A DNA stretch of 64,000 nucleotides from an uncultured Christensenella sp. (GCA_910583855.1 CAJTYL010000004.1:89489-153488); one strand, 5' to 3'; shown: positions 16,442-25,234, counted from the stretch's first letter. A program made the numbers and translations. Notes: generated from the letters alone by a model not told the origin.

Positions 16442-18952
16442 ATGAATTCGCAAAAATCCTTTAAAATAAAATTAAGTTTAATCGCCGCGCTTGCGCTTGC
16501 GTTTTTAATCGCGGTCGGCGCGTTTTTGGGCGTAACGCTTGCCCGCGCGGACGAGGCGCGTAAAGTAACCCTCAGCGGCTCGAGCATTTTCGTAACGTCA
16601 AACGCGGAGATATGGGCGCATCAGGAAGGCGAAGGCGAGGAAGCCAAAGATTACACGATGTTCGTCTTCGATAACGACGGCGACGCGGTAAATTACAGAA
16701 AGAACCTTGCCTATAAGTGGATTGAAAACGTCGCGCAGCAGGACGAGCCTTCCGAGGAAGAGGGCGCAAAAAAGCCCGATATTAAGTTTGAAGCAAAGGA
16801 CGGCCGGTTTAATATGGAGTTCGGCTTCGACTATTCCGACGGCATTGAATTCAAACAGTTTGTCATCTCCTTCGACAGCCAACAGTATTCCAAGACCAAG
16901 GACGGCAAGACCACGAACTATTTAGTGTTCGTTCCCGCGGAAAACGATAAACTCAACGTTCACGTGTTGCACAGGGAGTCCGTTGACGGTAACAAGTCCG
17001 ACGACGGCAGCAAAAAGGACGAAACCGCTTTAAAAGCTATGCTTGCGCGCGTCGGCGACGATAACCTTTTGGGTACGGTAGACAACGGTCGTATCAACCT
17101 GAACTTTATCGACCCCGAAACTTATTCGGGCAGCCTGACCGTCGAAGGCGGCGACTACCTCGTTCAGATTTCAAACGGGGAAAACAACAAGCTTTACGGC
17201 AAGTTTGAAAACGTAGGAAAAACGTATTCCAAATATTCTTCTTCGACATCAATGCCCGTTACCCCGCTTTCGTTCAAGGCGTTCTTCAAAGAAGAGGACG
17301 AGAACGAGCCCGAAGCTACCGGCAAAGCGTTCTTGACCCTATACAGTCTTAATAACCAAAGCTTTGAATTGTCAGGCGTAAAGGAATCCGACGGACACCG
17401 TACGGGCGGCACTATAAACGACGATACTCCCCCTGTACTGTGCCTTGACAAGGACGTGCAGTTCATAAAATATAACGGCGAAATCACCTTTAACTATACC
17501 GTTATCGATGTTCTCACTTCTTCGCCCAGCCTTACCACTTCGTACTATATGCTCACCGCAGACGACGCTGACCAAAGCAAGCTTCCCGTATATAACGAGG
17601 ACGGCGGCGATTACAAAAAGGTTACCGATTCGGACAACCAGTATATCTTCCCTCACGCAAAGCACTATAAGCCTACTGCGGGCGACTATAACGCAACCGT
17701 TTATGATGACAACTTCGAAGTAAAGGCGGCGGTAAAAGTCGTTCTTACGCTCACCGATACCACTTCGACGGGCGGGCAGACGACCTACGTTCTTTTAGAC
17801 TGGTTCATTAACGATAACTACCTTATCCAACTCGGTAAAGATAAAGAGCTGACTTATATCGCTGTTGCAACCGATAAGCAGGGCGCAACCTTCAAATATA
17901 CTGACGACGCGGCAAAGACCAGCGACCCCGATAATCAAGCTTGGGGCGACCTCGTAGCCGCATACCAGCAAAAGGTTACCGAAGCGGCTAAGGATTTAAA
18001 AGCGGGCAGCAAGAACTATTTCTATCTTCCCTCGGCGGAAAGCCTTCTCGGCGATACCGTAACCCCTTACGCAGACCTTACTTTCTCAATTTACTATAAC
18101 AACGGTTCGCAGCAGCAGTCTACGGGCAAGAGCGCGAACGACCTTTCGATAAACCTTACCAAAGCAGGCAAATACGTTTTCACCGTATACGCCAAGGACG
18201 TAGCGGACAACGGTATGTACTACTACAAGGACGGTGAAAAGACCGACCTTGAAACGGGTGATATCTGGAATATGTATAAGCAGGATAAGGACGGCGATTT
18301 CGCGGGTATGAAGAAGTATCTGCCCTGGTTCGAGTTCACGGTAGAAGAGTCCGAAATTTCCATCGAGGACCCCGACGAGCAGTCAACCGCGTACGTTGAC
18401 AGTACCTTCACCCCCGACAGTTTTGAAATTAACGGCGTATCCGTTAAAACCGTCTATACTCTGTACGAATTCCAGAACGACGTTTGGGCGAAGAATAACG
18501 GCGGCAAAGCTATGACTTACGAAAGCTTTGCGAAGGACGTTGAAGATTTGCTTAAAACGGGCAGACAGTATTTCACCAGAATAAGACCCGCTTCCGAGCT
18601 TAAAGAAAACACCAAGGACTACGAGACCTTTAATGAATACGCTTGGAACGGAAGCTCGCTTTCGTTCACCCCGCAGAAGGATAACGCGTTCTACGTAATA
18701 GTTTGCGAGGCAAGCAGTTCGGAAACCGCCGAGCCCGTCACTAAGTGCATGACTATTGCGGCGGCGCCCAAGGTAAGACCTTTAAAGGGTGAGGACACCT
18801 GGGTACAGGACAACGTAACCTCCATTATATTATTATGTATCGCGGGCGCGTGCCTTGTCGGTATAGTTCTCCTGCTCGTGATCAAACCGAGAAACAAGGT
18901 CGACGTTGACGAATTGATTGAATCGCCTAAGAAGAAAATTAAAAAGAAATAA
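16442..18952 (+). CDS. Secreted, membrane-anchored surface protein of unknown function
   Basis: An 836-residue protein. It has a signal peptide (basic start, hydrophobic stretch ALALAFLIAVGAFLGVTLA, likely cleavage near ARADEA), a large acidic exported region rich in Asp, Lys, Tyr and Thr, and one C-terminal membrane helix (SIILLCIAGACLVGIVLLLV). The tail KPRNKVD...KKKIKKK is strongly basic and cytoplasmic. The exported part looks beta-rich and could hold Ig-like domains, for example DDTPPVLCLDKDVQFI and KAGKYVFTVYAKDVADNG. There is no LPXTG motif. I do not recognise a family; a cell-surface or envelope role is inferred from topology only. Confidence 0.7.
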   Translation: MNSQKSFKIKLSLIAALALAFLIAVGAFLGVTLARADEARKVTLSGSSIFVTSNAEIWAHQEGEGEEAKDYTMFVFDNDGDAVNYRKNLAYKWIENVAQQDEPSEEEGAKKPDIKFEAKDGRFNMEFGFDYSDGIEFKQFVISFDSQQYSKTKDGKTTNYLVFVPAENDKLNVHVLHRESVDGNKSDDGSKKDETALKAMLARVGDDNLLGTVDNGRINLNFIDPETYSGSLTVEGGDYLVQISNGENNKLYGKFENVGKTYSKYSSSTSMPVTPLSFKAFFKEEDENEPEATGKAFLTLYSLNNQSFELSGVKESDGHRTGGTINDDTPPVLCLDKDVQFIKYNGEITFNYTVIDVLTSSPSLTTSYYMLTADDADQSKLPVYNEDGGDYKKVTDSDNQYIFPHAKHYKPTAGDYNATVYDDNFEVKAAVKVVLTLTDTTSTGGQTTYVLLDWFINDNYLIQLGKDKELTYIAVATDKQGATFKYTDDAAKTSDPDNQAWGDLVAAYQQKVTEAAKDLKAGSKNYFYLPSAESLLGDTVTPYADLTFSIYYNNGSQQQSTGKSANDLSINLTKAGKYVFTVYAKDVADNGMYYYKDGEKTDLETGDIWNMYKQDKDGDFAGMKKYLPWFEFTVEESEISIEDPDEQSTAYVDSTFTPDSFEINGVSVKTVYTLYEFQNDVWAKNNGGKAMTYESFAKDVEDLLKTGRQYFTRIRPASELKENTKDYETFNEYAWNGSSLSFTPQKDNAFYVIVCEASSSETAEPVTKCMTIAAAPKVRPLKGEDTWVQDNVTSIILLCIAGACLVGIVLLLVIKPRNKVDVDELIESPKKKIKKK

Positions 18953-18954
18953 GA

Positions 18955-18991
18955 AAAAAGTCGCGGCGCAAAAACAGCGCCGCGACTTTTT
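18955..18991 (+). terminator. Intrinsic terminator
   Basis: AAAAAGTCGCGGCGC pairs perfectly with GCGCCGCGACTTTTT around a 7-nt loop, directly after the surface-protein stop. Confidence 0.93.
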
Positions 18992-19015
18992 ATTTTTAAA
19001 ACCTGTTAAAAACCG

Positions 19016-19073
19016 TTGACAAATTCGGTTTATAGTATTATTATGTTATTATCATATGAATATACATTCATAT
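19016..19073 (+). promoter_or_regulatory. Promoter and ArsR/SmtB-type operator of the metal efflux operon
   Basis: TTGACA (19016-19021), 17 bp, TATTAT (19039-19044), then the palindrome ATATGAAT-ATAC-ATTCATAT (19054-19073) just past the start of transcription. The palindrome matches the ATATGAA...TTCATAT pattern of SmtB/CadC operators, so the downstream repressor probably binds here and releases on metal binding. Confidence 0.8.
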
Positions 19074-19103
19074 TTAAACATATAATAATAACGGAGTAAA
19101 GAA

Positions 19104-19457
19104 ATGGAAACGAATATCAACGAAGAAGAATTGCACGGCGCGCGCGTAAAAGCCGCGCTTTCCGCGATGCCGTCCGACGGCGAAATAGAGGAGATGGGCG
19201 CAAGGTTCAAAACCCTTTCGGAGCCTTCCCGCCTTAAAATACTGCTTGCGCTGTCAGCAGGCGAGCTGTGCGTAGAGCACATAACCGAAGCAGTGGGCGG
19301 CAACCAAAGCGCAGTCTCCCACCAGCTTAAAACCCTGAAAGACAATAAAATCGTCAAGTGCCGCAGGGAGGGGAAGAAAATTCTCTACTCGGTTTCGGAC
19401 GCGCACGTAATGATTATGATAGCGGTCGCAAAGGAGCACTTGAACTGTAATGAATAG
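19104..19457 (+). CDS. ArsR/SmtB-family metal-sensing repressor
   Basis: A 117-residue winged-helix repressor. The recognition region is VGGNQSAVSHQLKTLKDNKIVKCRREGKKILY. It has a possible alpha-3 ligand set (ELCVEH) and the alpha-5 zinc site pattern D-x-H-x10-H (SDAHVMIMIAVAKEH), as in SmtB/CzrA, so Zn(II), Cd(II) or similar is the expected signal. It overlaps the P1B ATPase gene by eight bases and is preceded by a matching operator, the normal layout of an autoregulated metal efflux operon. Confidence 0.92.
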   Translation: METNINEEELHGARVKAALSAMPSDGEIEEMGARFKTLSEPSRLKILLALSAGELCVEHITEAVGGNQSAVSHQLKTLKDNKIVKCRREGKKILYSVSDAHVMIMIAVAKEHLNCNE

Positions 19458-21768
19458 TTTTAAAATCACGGGTTTGGACTGCGCCAATTGCGCAAGAGAG
19501 CTTGAGGAAGAAATTTTAAAATTAGACGGCGTAAAGGAAGCTACGGTTGACTTTATGGCGCAAAAGGTTTACGCGCTGTGCGACGGCGCAACGCTTGGAA
19601 AGGTCAAGGAAGTATGCAATAACTTCGAAGAGGTGAAGGTGGTTGAAGAGTCCGCCGCCTCCCAAGTATTCGCAGGCGAAAAGCTGAATATCGCAGGGCT
19701 GTGCTGCGCCAACTGCGCAAGAGAGCTTGAAGAAGATTTGAATAGGATTGAGGGCGTTTCGGCTGTCGTAGACTTCGTGAACTTGCGCGTTTTGCTGAAC
19801 GCCGCCGACCCCTCCGCGCGTGAAAAAGCAGTCTATACGATAACCCATTTCGAGGACGTGAAAATCGTTACCGAAAAGCCCGAGCGCAAAAGCGTATTTA
19901 AGGAACGCTTAAAGGACATCATTCTTATAGCCGTAGCAACCGCGCTGTTTATCCCCGCGCTCGTTCTCGACTTGACGGGTACGGCAAAAAGCGGTTTGCC
20001 TGCGGAGATTATAACCTACGTTTTATACGGTCTGTCATATTTGACGGTGGGTCACCCCGTGCTTATAAATACGGTAAAGAATATTGCAAAGGGTAAAATT
20101 TTCGACGAAAACTTTTTGATGGCTATCGCTTCTATCGGCGCGATACTTCTCGGAATATTTGCGGGCGACGGCTTCGTCGAGGGAGTTGCCGTAATGCTTC
20201 TATATCAGCTTGGCGAGCTTTTGCAAGGCATAGCCGTGGGGTCTTCCCGCAATTCCATTTCCTCGCTTATGGATTTAAAAAGCGATACCGCAACCCGCGT
20301 AGAGGGCGGCGTTCAGCGAACGGTTTCCCCCGAAGAGCTTCGCTCGGGCGATACAATAATTATTAAAGCGGGCGAAAAGGTGCCCGTAGACTGCCGCGTT
20401 ATAAGGGGAGAAAGCGCCCTTGATATGAAGAGCTTGAACGGCGAGTCCCTTCCCCGCGACATAAAGGCGGGTGACGAAATGCTTTCGGGCAGCATCAACT
20501 TGTCGGGCGTACTCGAAGCGGAGGTTATAAGGGAATACGAGAACTCCGCGGTAGCCAAAATTTTAGAACTCGTTGAAAATTCCACGGCTAAAAAATCCAA
20601 GCCCGAAAAGTTCATTACCAAGTTTGCAAAATACTACACCCCCGCGGTGTGCGCTATTGCGGCGATAGTGGCGGGCATAGTCCCCACGGTAATCTGCGCG
20701 GTAAACGCAAGCTTTATTTGGGATACCTACCGCGAATGGATATACACCGCGTTAAGCTTCCTCGTAATTTCCTGTCCGTGCGCGCTCGTCATCTCGGTGC
20801 CGTTATCGTACTTCGGCGGGATAGGCAGATGCGCTAAATTCGGCATTCTCGTAAAGGGCTCGACCTGCCTTGACGCGCTTGCGCTTTCTGCCGTCGCCGC
20901 GTTTGATAAGACGGGCACGCTGACCGAGGGAGCGTTCGAAGTGGTGAACTCCACGGACGAAAAAACGCTGCAACTTGCGGCTGCGGCGGAAAAGTTTTCT
21001 TCCCACCCCGTGTCGGTCGCCTTCAAAAACGTTTCAACCGAATACGAAGTTCAAAACGCCGAAGAGGTGGCTGGCAAGGGCGTTAAATGCCTATTGAACG
21101 GCGAAACTCTTTTAGTCGGCAACGGCAAATTTCTTAAAGAACACGGCGTTGATTTTGAAGAAAAGCAAAGCGTTTCAACCGTCGTATACGTCGCGCTTGC
21201 GGGCAAGTTCGTAGGCTTTGCGGAAATAGACGATAAGATAAAGGACGGCGCAAGGGAAGCCTTAGCCGAGCTTAAAAAGTCGGGCGTGGCACATACCGAA
21301 ATGCTGACGGGCGACAGGGAAGAACGCGCAAAAATCATTGCCGAAGAGCTTGCGTTAGACGGCTTTAAAGCGGGGCTTCTCCCCGACGAAAAGTTAAATC
21401 GCGCGGTAGAGCTTAAAGCAGAGGGCAAGCTTATCTACGTCGGCGACGGTATAAACGACGCGCCCGTTATGACGGCGGCGGACTGCGCCGTGTCTATGGG
21501 CAAGGTCGGCTCGGACGCGGCGATAGAGGCAAGCGATATCGTTCTCGTATCCGACAATCTGCGCCTTCTCCCCAAGGGCAGAAGAATAGCCAAGGGCACC
21601 AGAAGACTGGTTATCGAAAACATCGCTGGCTCTCTTATCGTCAAGGTTGCGATAATGGCTTTAAGCGTTGCGCTTCCCGCATTTCCGTTGCTTGCAGCAA
21701 TAGCCGCCGACGTGGGCGTTATGCTTATTGCGGTATTGAACGCATTGAGGACTAACCTCATTAAATAG
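19450..21768 (+). CDS. Zn2+/Cd2+/Pb2+-type P1B ATPase
   Basis: A 772-residue heavy-metal efflux pump (ZntA/CadA type) in the cytoplasmic membrane. Two N-terminal HMA domains carry DCANCAREL (about residues 10-18) and CCANCAREL (about 80-88). Transmembrane CPC is in SCPCALVIS (about 440), the phosphorylation site is DKTGTLTEG (about 487), SSHPVS follows, and GDGINDAPVM is the hinge. Late membrane helices end the protein. Coupling to a SmtB-like repressor and the CPC motif favour divalent Zn/Cd over copper. No accessory chaperone is visible. No terminator hairpin of its own is obvious. Confidence 0.93.
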   Translation: MNSFKITGLDCANCARELEEEILKLDGVKEATVDFMAQKVYALCDGATLGKVKEVCNNFEEVKVVEESAASQVFAGEKLNIAGLCCANCARELEEDLNRIEGVSAVVDFVNLRVLLNAADPSAREKAVYTITHFEDVKIVTEKPERKSVFKERLKDIILIAVATALFIPALVLDLTGTAKSGLPAEIITYVLYGLSYLTVGHPVLINTVKNIAKGKIFDENFLMAIASIGAILLGIFAGDGFVEGVAVMLLYQLGELLQGIAVGSSRNSISSLMDLKSDTATRVEGGVQRTVSPEELRSGDTIIIKAGEKVPVDCRVIRGESALDMKSLNGESLPRDIKAGDEMLSGSINLSGVLEAEVIREYENSAVAKILELVENSTAKKSKPEKFITKFAKYYTPAVCAIAAIVAGIVPTVICAVNASFIWDTYREWIYTALSFLVISCPCALVISVPLSYFGGIGRCAKFGILVKGSTCLDALALSAVAAFDKTGTLTEGAFEVVNSTDEKTLQLAAAAEKFSSHPVSVAFKNVSTEYEVQNAEEVAGKGVKCLLNGETLLVGNGKFLKEHGVDFEEKQSVSTVVYVALAGKFVGFAEIDDKIKDGAREALAELKKSGVAHTEMLTGDREERAKIIAEELALDGFKAGLLPDEKLNRAVELKAEGKLIYVGDGINDAPVMTAADCAVSMGKVGSDAAIEASDIVLVSDNLRLLPKGRRIAKGTRRLVIENIAGSLIVKVAIMALSVALPAFPLLAAIAADVGVMLIAVLNALRTNLIK

Positions 21769-21790
21769 CGCCGTATCTCTGCGTTTTAAG
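21768..21790. repeat. Fragment resembling the right end of the structured repeat
   Basis: GTATCTCTGCGTTTTAAG just after the ATPase stop matches the ATCTCTGCGTTTTAA right end of copy 8. No left arm is present, so this is a remnant or coincidence. Confidence 0.4.
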
Positions 21791-21843
21791 CGGAATAAAG
21801 ATAAAAAATTTAACCCGTTCTACTTAAATTCGACAATATTCTA

Positions 21844-21872
21844 TTGATTAAAGAATAAAAAGAATATACAAT
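21844..21872 (+). promoter_or_regulatory. Promoter of an XRE membrane regulator gene
   Basis: TTGATT (21844-21849), 17 bp, TACAAT (21867-21872). AAAGGAG follows before the ATG at 21896. Confidence 0.7.
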
Positions 21873-21895
21873 TACGATATAAAAGGAGAACGGAT

Positions 21896-22603
21896 ATGAA
21901 CGGGTTCGGAGAATTTTTATACACTTTACGCAAGGAAAAGGGAATAACTCAGGCGGAGCTTGCCGCCGCGCTCGGCGTAACCAATAAAGCCGTGTCCAAG
22001 TGGGAAACAGGCGAAGCTATGCCCGAAACGGCGCAGCTTCTGCCTATATCGAGAATATTCGGCGTGACCGTGGATGAACTGCTTGAAGGCAAACGCGCGG
22101 ATAATGCGGAGGAGGGAGACTCGTCCCAAACCGCGGGCGGCAACGCGGAGGATAAAAGGGAAGAATTAAAGGAAGAGATAAAAAACCATATCTTTACGCG
22201 CGGTAAGGACGGGGAGCCGAAAACCCTTTCGGAAAAAGTATGCGGTTTTATATGTGGCTCAATAGTTACGGCTTGCCTGCTTACGTATTTATTGCTCGGT
22301 TCGCTTGCGGAGATGTGGAATCCTTACTGGATAATAGTCGTTAACGGCGGGTTGGTCTGCGGGATAGTGGGCTGTATCTCCGATATGTTTATTCCGGCAA
22401 AAAGGCAAAAGAGAATTAACCGCGGGGAAAACCCTTACACTGGTACGGCTTGCGGAATAATTATGCTTACCGCAGTTATCGCGTATATTACGGCGTCCGT
22501 ATTTACGGGGCTGTGGCATCCGCTTTGGGTTATCGTTGCGGGCGGCGGACTGGTTTGTTCGGTCGTCGGCGGGCTGGGCGATATATTCTTTCGTAAAAAA
22601 TGA
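21896..22603 (+). CDS. XRE-family HTH protein with membrane domain
   Basis: A 235-residue protein with a Cro/C1-type HTH at residues 1-65 (GITQAELAAALGVTNKAVSKWETG...VDELLEG). A charged linker of about 50 residues follows. The C-terminal half has about four hydrophobic segments arranged as two similar pairs (MWNPYWIIVVNGGLVCGIVG and LWHPLWVIVAGGGLVCSVVG). Such membrane-tethered XRE proteins are common in Clostridia and their signals are mostly unknown. It has its own promoter and terminator, so no operon partner points to a target. Confidence 0.8.
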   Translation: MNGFGEFLYTLRKEKGITQAELAAALGVTNKAVSKWETGEAMPETAQLLPISRIFGVTVDELLEGKRADNAEEGDSSQTAGGNAEDKREELKEEIKNHIFTRGKDGEPKTLSEKVCGFICGSIVTACLLTYLLLGSLAEMWNPYWIIVVNGGLVCGIVGCISDMFIPAKRQKRINRGENPYTGTACGIIMLTAVIAYITASVFTGLWHPLWVIVAGGGLVCSVVGGLGDIFFRKK

Positions 22604-22610
22604 TATATTG

Positions 22611-22640
22611 AAAGCCGCCGCTTGAAAAAGCGGCGGCTTT
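22611..22640 (+). terminator. Intrinsic terminator overlapping the next promoter
   Basis: Perfect 13-bp stem AAAGCCGCCGCTT / AAGCGGCGGCTTT around GAAA. The T-tail is short. The loop and adjacent stem bases also form the -35 hexamer of the adenine deaminase promoter. Confidence 0.8.
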
Positions 22641-22650
22641 ATGCTATAAT
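22622..22650 (+). promoter_or_regulatory. Promoter of adenine deaminase, embedded in a terminator
   Basis: TTGAAA (22622-22627), 17 bp, TATAAT (22645-22650) preceded by TGC (extended -10). The -35 lies in the loop of the terminator hairpin. Confidence 0.7.
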
Positions 22651-22713
22651 TATTAAAGAGATAAAAGCAATAAACAGCGCAAGCAAAAACCGCGCTTTTG
22701 TGAGGTAATCTTT

Positions 22714-24429
22714 ATGTTGGAAAAATATATTTTAGCCGCAAAACGTGCGCAAAAAGCCGACTTGGTCTTAAAAAACGCAACTTACGTTGACGTTTTCACA
22801 GGCAAATTAAGAAAGGGAGATATAGCAATCGTAGGCGAAAAAATCGTCGGTACGGGCGAGTACGAAGGCATTGAAGAAATAGACTGCACGGCCTTGACCG
22901 TCCTGCCGTCCTATATCGACGGGCACGTTCATATAGAAAGCTCCCAGCTCTCTCCCGAGGAGTTCGCCTCTTTGGTGGTCCCCCGCGGCACGACTACGGT
23001 TATTGCCGACCCGCACGAAATAACCAACGTTTGCGGCGCGGCGGGGTGCGAGTATATTTCAAAAGCTTCGGGGAACGTTCCGCTTGAAGTTAAGCTGCAG
23101 CTTCCTTCCTGCGTACCTGCAACCCCGTTCGAGACGAGCGGTGCGATTTTAAACGGCAAGGATATCGAAGATATTGTCGCAAAGGACTATATTTTCGGTT
23201 TAGGCGAATTTATGAATTACCCTGGCGTAATAAATTCCGACCCCGACGTTATCAAAAAATTGGAAGCGGCGCACGCGGCGGGCAAAATAATCGACGGACA
23301 CGCCCCCAAAGTTTGCGGCTTAAATCTCAACGCGTATCTTTGTGGCGGCGTCTCCACCGACCACGAGTGCGGCGAGGGCGGGGAAATTGAAGAAAAGCTT
23401 TCAAAAGGGCTTTACGTGCATATCCGCCACGGCTCGTCAGCGCGCAATTTAAGCAACGCCAAATATATAACCAAGGAAAATATGCGCCGCTTTATCCTCT
23501 GCACGGACGACAGACACGCCGCAGACTTAAAAGAAAAGGGACATATAGACGACGCTTTAAGGAAGCTTGTCGCAAACGGGCTTGACCCCGTAACGGCTGT
23601 AACGTGCGCAACGCTCAACTGCGCGGAGTGCTACGGCTTAAAGTGGCGTGGGGCTATCGCGCCGTTCTACCTTGCGGATTTGGTAGCCGTCGATAACCTC
23701 AAAAACTTCAACGCAAAGTACGTTTTCAAAAACGGCAAGCTCGTCGCAAAGGACGGCAAGCCCCTATTCGAAACGTCAAAAAGATATCTGCCCGCAAGCG
23801 TTTTGAATACCGTTCACTTGAAGGACGTGACGGCGGACGACTTCGTTTTGACGCTTAAAGGCAAAAAGGCAAAAGCTATGACCATTTTCCCCGACGGGGT
23901 GGTTACTGGCTGTGAAATAGTCGAGGTCGAAAGCAAGGACGGCGACGCGCAGGTCGCGGGCACGGACTTACTTAAAATAGCCGTTGTCGAACGCCACAAA
24001 ATGACGGGGAATATAGGCAAAGGACTTATTAAAGGCTACGGCTTCAAGGGCGGCGCAATGGGCATAACTATCGCCCATGACTCCCATAATATAATACTTT
24101 TGGGCGACGACAACGAGAGTATGGCGCGCGCCGCAAACCGCTTGAAGGAAATAGGCGGCGGTATGGTGATAGTGGATAAAAACAGCGAAAAAGTCTATTC
24201 CTTGACCCTCGATATAGCAGGGCTTATGTCCTCGCGCGACGCTGAAAGTTTGCAGCGCGACAGCCGCGCTTTAATTGAACGCGCCCACGCAATGGGCGTA
24301 AAAAGGGAGTACGAAGCGTTTATGTCCCTTGCGTTCACCTCGCTTGCGGTTATCCCCAAATTAAAGCTCCTCGACACGGGTCTTTTCGACGTGGAAAGCT
24401 TTTCCTTCACGGATATTAACGCGGAATAA
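22714..24429 (+). CDS. ade: Adenine deaminase
   Basis: Deaminates adenine to hypoxanthine for purine salvage. The 571-residue amidohydrolase-fold enzyme shows the metal motif DGHVHIESSQLSP (about residue 70), RGTTTVIADPHEI, the second-sphere motif IDGHAPKVCG, and DHECG. The long C-terminal domain typical of AdeC follows (GNIGKGLIKGYGFKGGAMGITIAHDSHNI contains its key His and Asp). The ribosome site GTGAGG lies 8 bp before the ATG. Hypoxanthine made here could feed IMP and the guaBA route at the start of the window. Confidence 0.95.
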   Translation: MLEKYILAAKRAQKADLVLKNATYVDVFTGKLRKGDIAIVGEKIVGTGEYEGIEEIDCTALTVLPSYIDGHVHIESSQLSPEEFASLVVPRGTTTVIADPHEITNVCGAAGCEYISKASGNVPLEVKLQLPSCVPATPFETSGAILNGKDIEDIVAKDYIFGLGEFMNYPGVINSDPDVIKKLEAAHAAGKIIDGHAPKVCGLNLNAYLCGGVSTDHECGEGGEIEEKLSKGLYVHIRHGSSARNLSNAKYITKENMRRFILCTDDRHAADLKEKGHIDDALRKLVANGLDPVTAVTCATLNCAECYGLKWRGAIAPFYLADLVAVDNLKNFNAKYVFKNGKLVAKDGKPLFETSKRYLPASVLNTVHLKDVTADDFVLTLKGKKAKAMTIFPDGVVTGCEIVEVESKDGDAQVAGTDLLKIAVVERHKMTGNIGKGLIKGYGFKGGAMGITIAHDSHNIILLGDDNESMARAANRLKEIGGGMVIVDKNSEKVYSLTLDIAGLMSSRDAESLQRDSRALIERAHAMGVKREYEAFMSLAFTSLAVIPKLKLLDTGLFDVESFSFTDINAE

Positions 24430-24430
24430 G

Positions 24431-24451
24431 GCTTCCCCGCGGTGGGGAAGC
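24431..24451. repeat. CTTCCCC-type hairpin after adenine deaminase
   Basis: GCTTCCCC-GCGGT-GGGGAAGC. It resembles the ends of the longer repeat at 59.15-59.28 kb and looks like a truncated copy. Confidence 0.5.
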
Positions 24452-24485
24452 TGTCAGCTTGCTAACTTGTGAGGGGTAGTAAGGT

Positions 24486-24521
24486 AAAGCCCGCCGCGCA
24501 AAAATTTGCGCGGCGGGCTTT
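24486..24521. terminator. Bidirectional terminator
   Basis: A perfect 17-bp stem, AAAGCCCGCCGCGCAAA / TTTGCGCGGCGGGCTTT, between adenine deaminase and the convergent small gene at 24520-24804. Confidence 0.9.
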
Positions 24522-24804
24522 AATCCTCTTTAAGAATCAGAAGAAACTCGTCAAGATTTTTTTGCATTTTTAAAATGGCGTTACAAACGCTTTCTCGCCG
24601 TTCGGTTAATTGCGGTTCCTGCGCTTCCCAATATTCGCAGGCGCGGCGTTTTATAATATTTTTTACTGAAACGGCTTTCGTAAGGTTGCCGTTCGTACAG
24701 TGACCGTCACCTAAAACCGCTAAGATTTTCCCGTGTTTGCTTTTATAATAATGTTGCCGAAAATAATAACAGTTTTCACAAAATTTTTCAGTTTGAATTT
24801 CCAT
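24520..24804 (-). CDS. Small Cys-rich protein, partner of a divergent XRE repressor (module A)
   Basis: A 94-residue protein of unknown function, paralogous to the product at 31500-31772. Shared features are EK-x-CENC near the N-terminus, QHY-x-K, GHC-x-N, a fourth Cys before the Trp-Glu pair (CEYWE), and a C-terminal helix starting RES and ending ILKED. The four spaced cysteines suggest a structural metal site. It is transcribed divergently from an XRE gene (24889-25101) under a promoter whose spacer is an operator arm. The predicted leader is three bases or less. No signal peptide or membrane segment is seen. Confidence 0.75.
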   Translation of the reverse strand: MEIQTEKFCENCYYFRQHYYKSKHGKILAVLGDGHCTNGNLTKAVSVKNIIKRRACEYWEAQEPQLTERRESVCNAILKMQKNLDEFLLILKED

Positions 24805-24813
24805 ACCGAAAAT

Positions 24814-24865
24814 ATAATATTACATAAATTTCTGTAAGTCAAGCAATCAACAGAAATTTATGTAA
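24814..24865. promoter_or_regulatory. Divergent control region of module A with 16-bp inverted operator
   Basis: TTACATAAATTTCTGT (24820-24835) and its exact complement ACAGAAATTTATGTAA (24850-24865) are 14 bp apart. On the minus strand TTGACT (24837-24842) and TATTAT (24814-24819) are separated by exactly 17 bp, and the first arm fills that spacer. The XRE protein encoded next door is the likely ligand. Confidence 0.75.
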
Positions 24866-24888
24866 AAATTTTACTGAGGAAACGGACT

Positions 24889-25101
24889 ATGAAATTAAAT
24901 TATGGCGATGCATTAAAATATCAAAGAGAAATCAACGGGTATACACAAAACGCTCTTGCAAAAGCAACAGGTCTAAAACAGCAAATGATTAGTTGGTGGG
25001 AAGCGGGTAACGGACTTCCAAACATTGACTTTTGCGTACAGCTTGCTGATTTTTACGGTATCTCGGTAGACGAGCTTATCGGACACGAAATTAAAAAATA
25101 A
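24889..25101 (+). CDS. Small XRE-family repressor (module A)
   Basis: A 70-residue protein that is almost only a Cro/C1 HTH: YTQNALAKATGLKQQMISWWEAGNGLPNI, then LADFYGISVDELIG. It has a GAGGAAA ribosome site. The palindromic control region between it and the small Cys-rich gene suggests it represses both itself and its divergent neighbour. Similar stand-alone XRE proteins occur at 31227-31430 and 59741-59953 with the same divergent layout. Confidence 0.85.
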   Translation: MKLNYGDALKYQREINGYTQNALAKATGLKQQMISWWEAGNGLPNIDFCVQLADFYGISVDELIGHEIKK

Positions 25102-25107
25102 CTTTAA

Positions 25108-25131
25108 GCCCGACGGCACACACCGTCGGGC
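25108..25131 (+). terminator. Terminator-like hairpin after the module A XRE gene
   Basis: GCCCGACGG-CACACA-CCGTCGGGC, then a T-rich stretch. Confidence 0.7.
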
Positions 25132-25151
25132 GTTGCGTTTTATGACACGTC

Positions 25152-25234
25152 GTCATTCTGTCGTACCGACGGCTAAGCCGTAACGCAGTGAAGAATCTGC
25201 TTGCAAGTAGATTCTTCGTTTCACTCAGAATGAC
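25152..25234. repeat. GTCATTCTG...CAGAATGAC inverted repeat element
   Basis: The ends GTCATTCTG and CAGAATGAC are complementary, and internal AGAATCT/AGATTCT also pair. This is the widespread Firmicutes-style GTCATTCTGAG/GAAGAATCT intergenic repeat. Further copies or fragments lie at 29.9, 56.5 and 58.2 kb. It fills most of the secA upstream gap. Confidence 0.65.

Noticed and set aside
22651..22713. Purine riboswitch upstream of adenine deaminase
   Set aside because: The leader is only about 60 nt and has no three-way junction or conserved purine-aptamer motifs.
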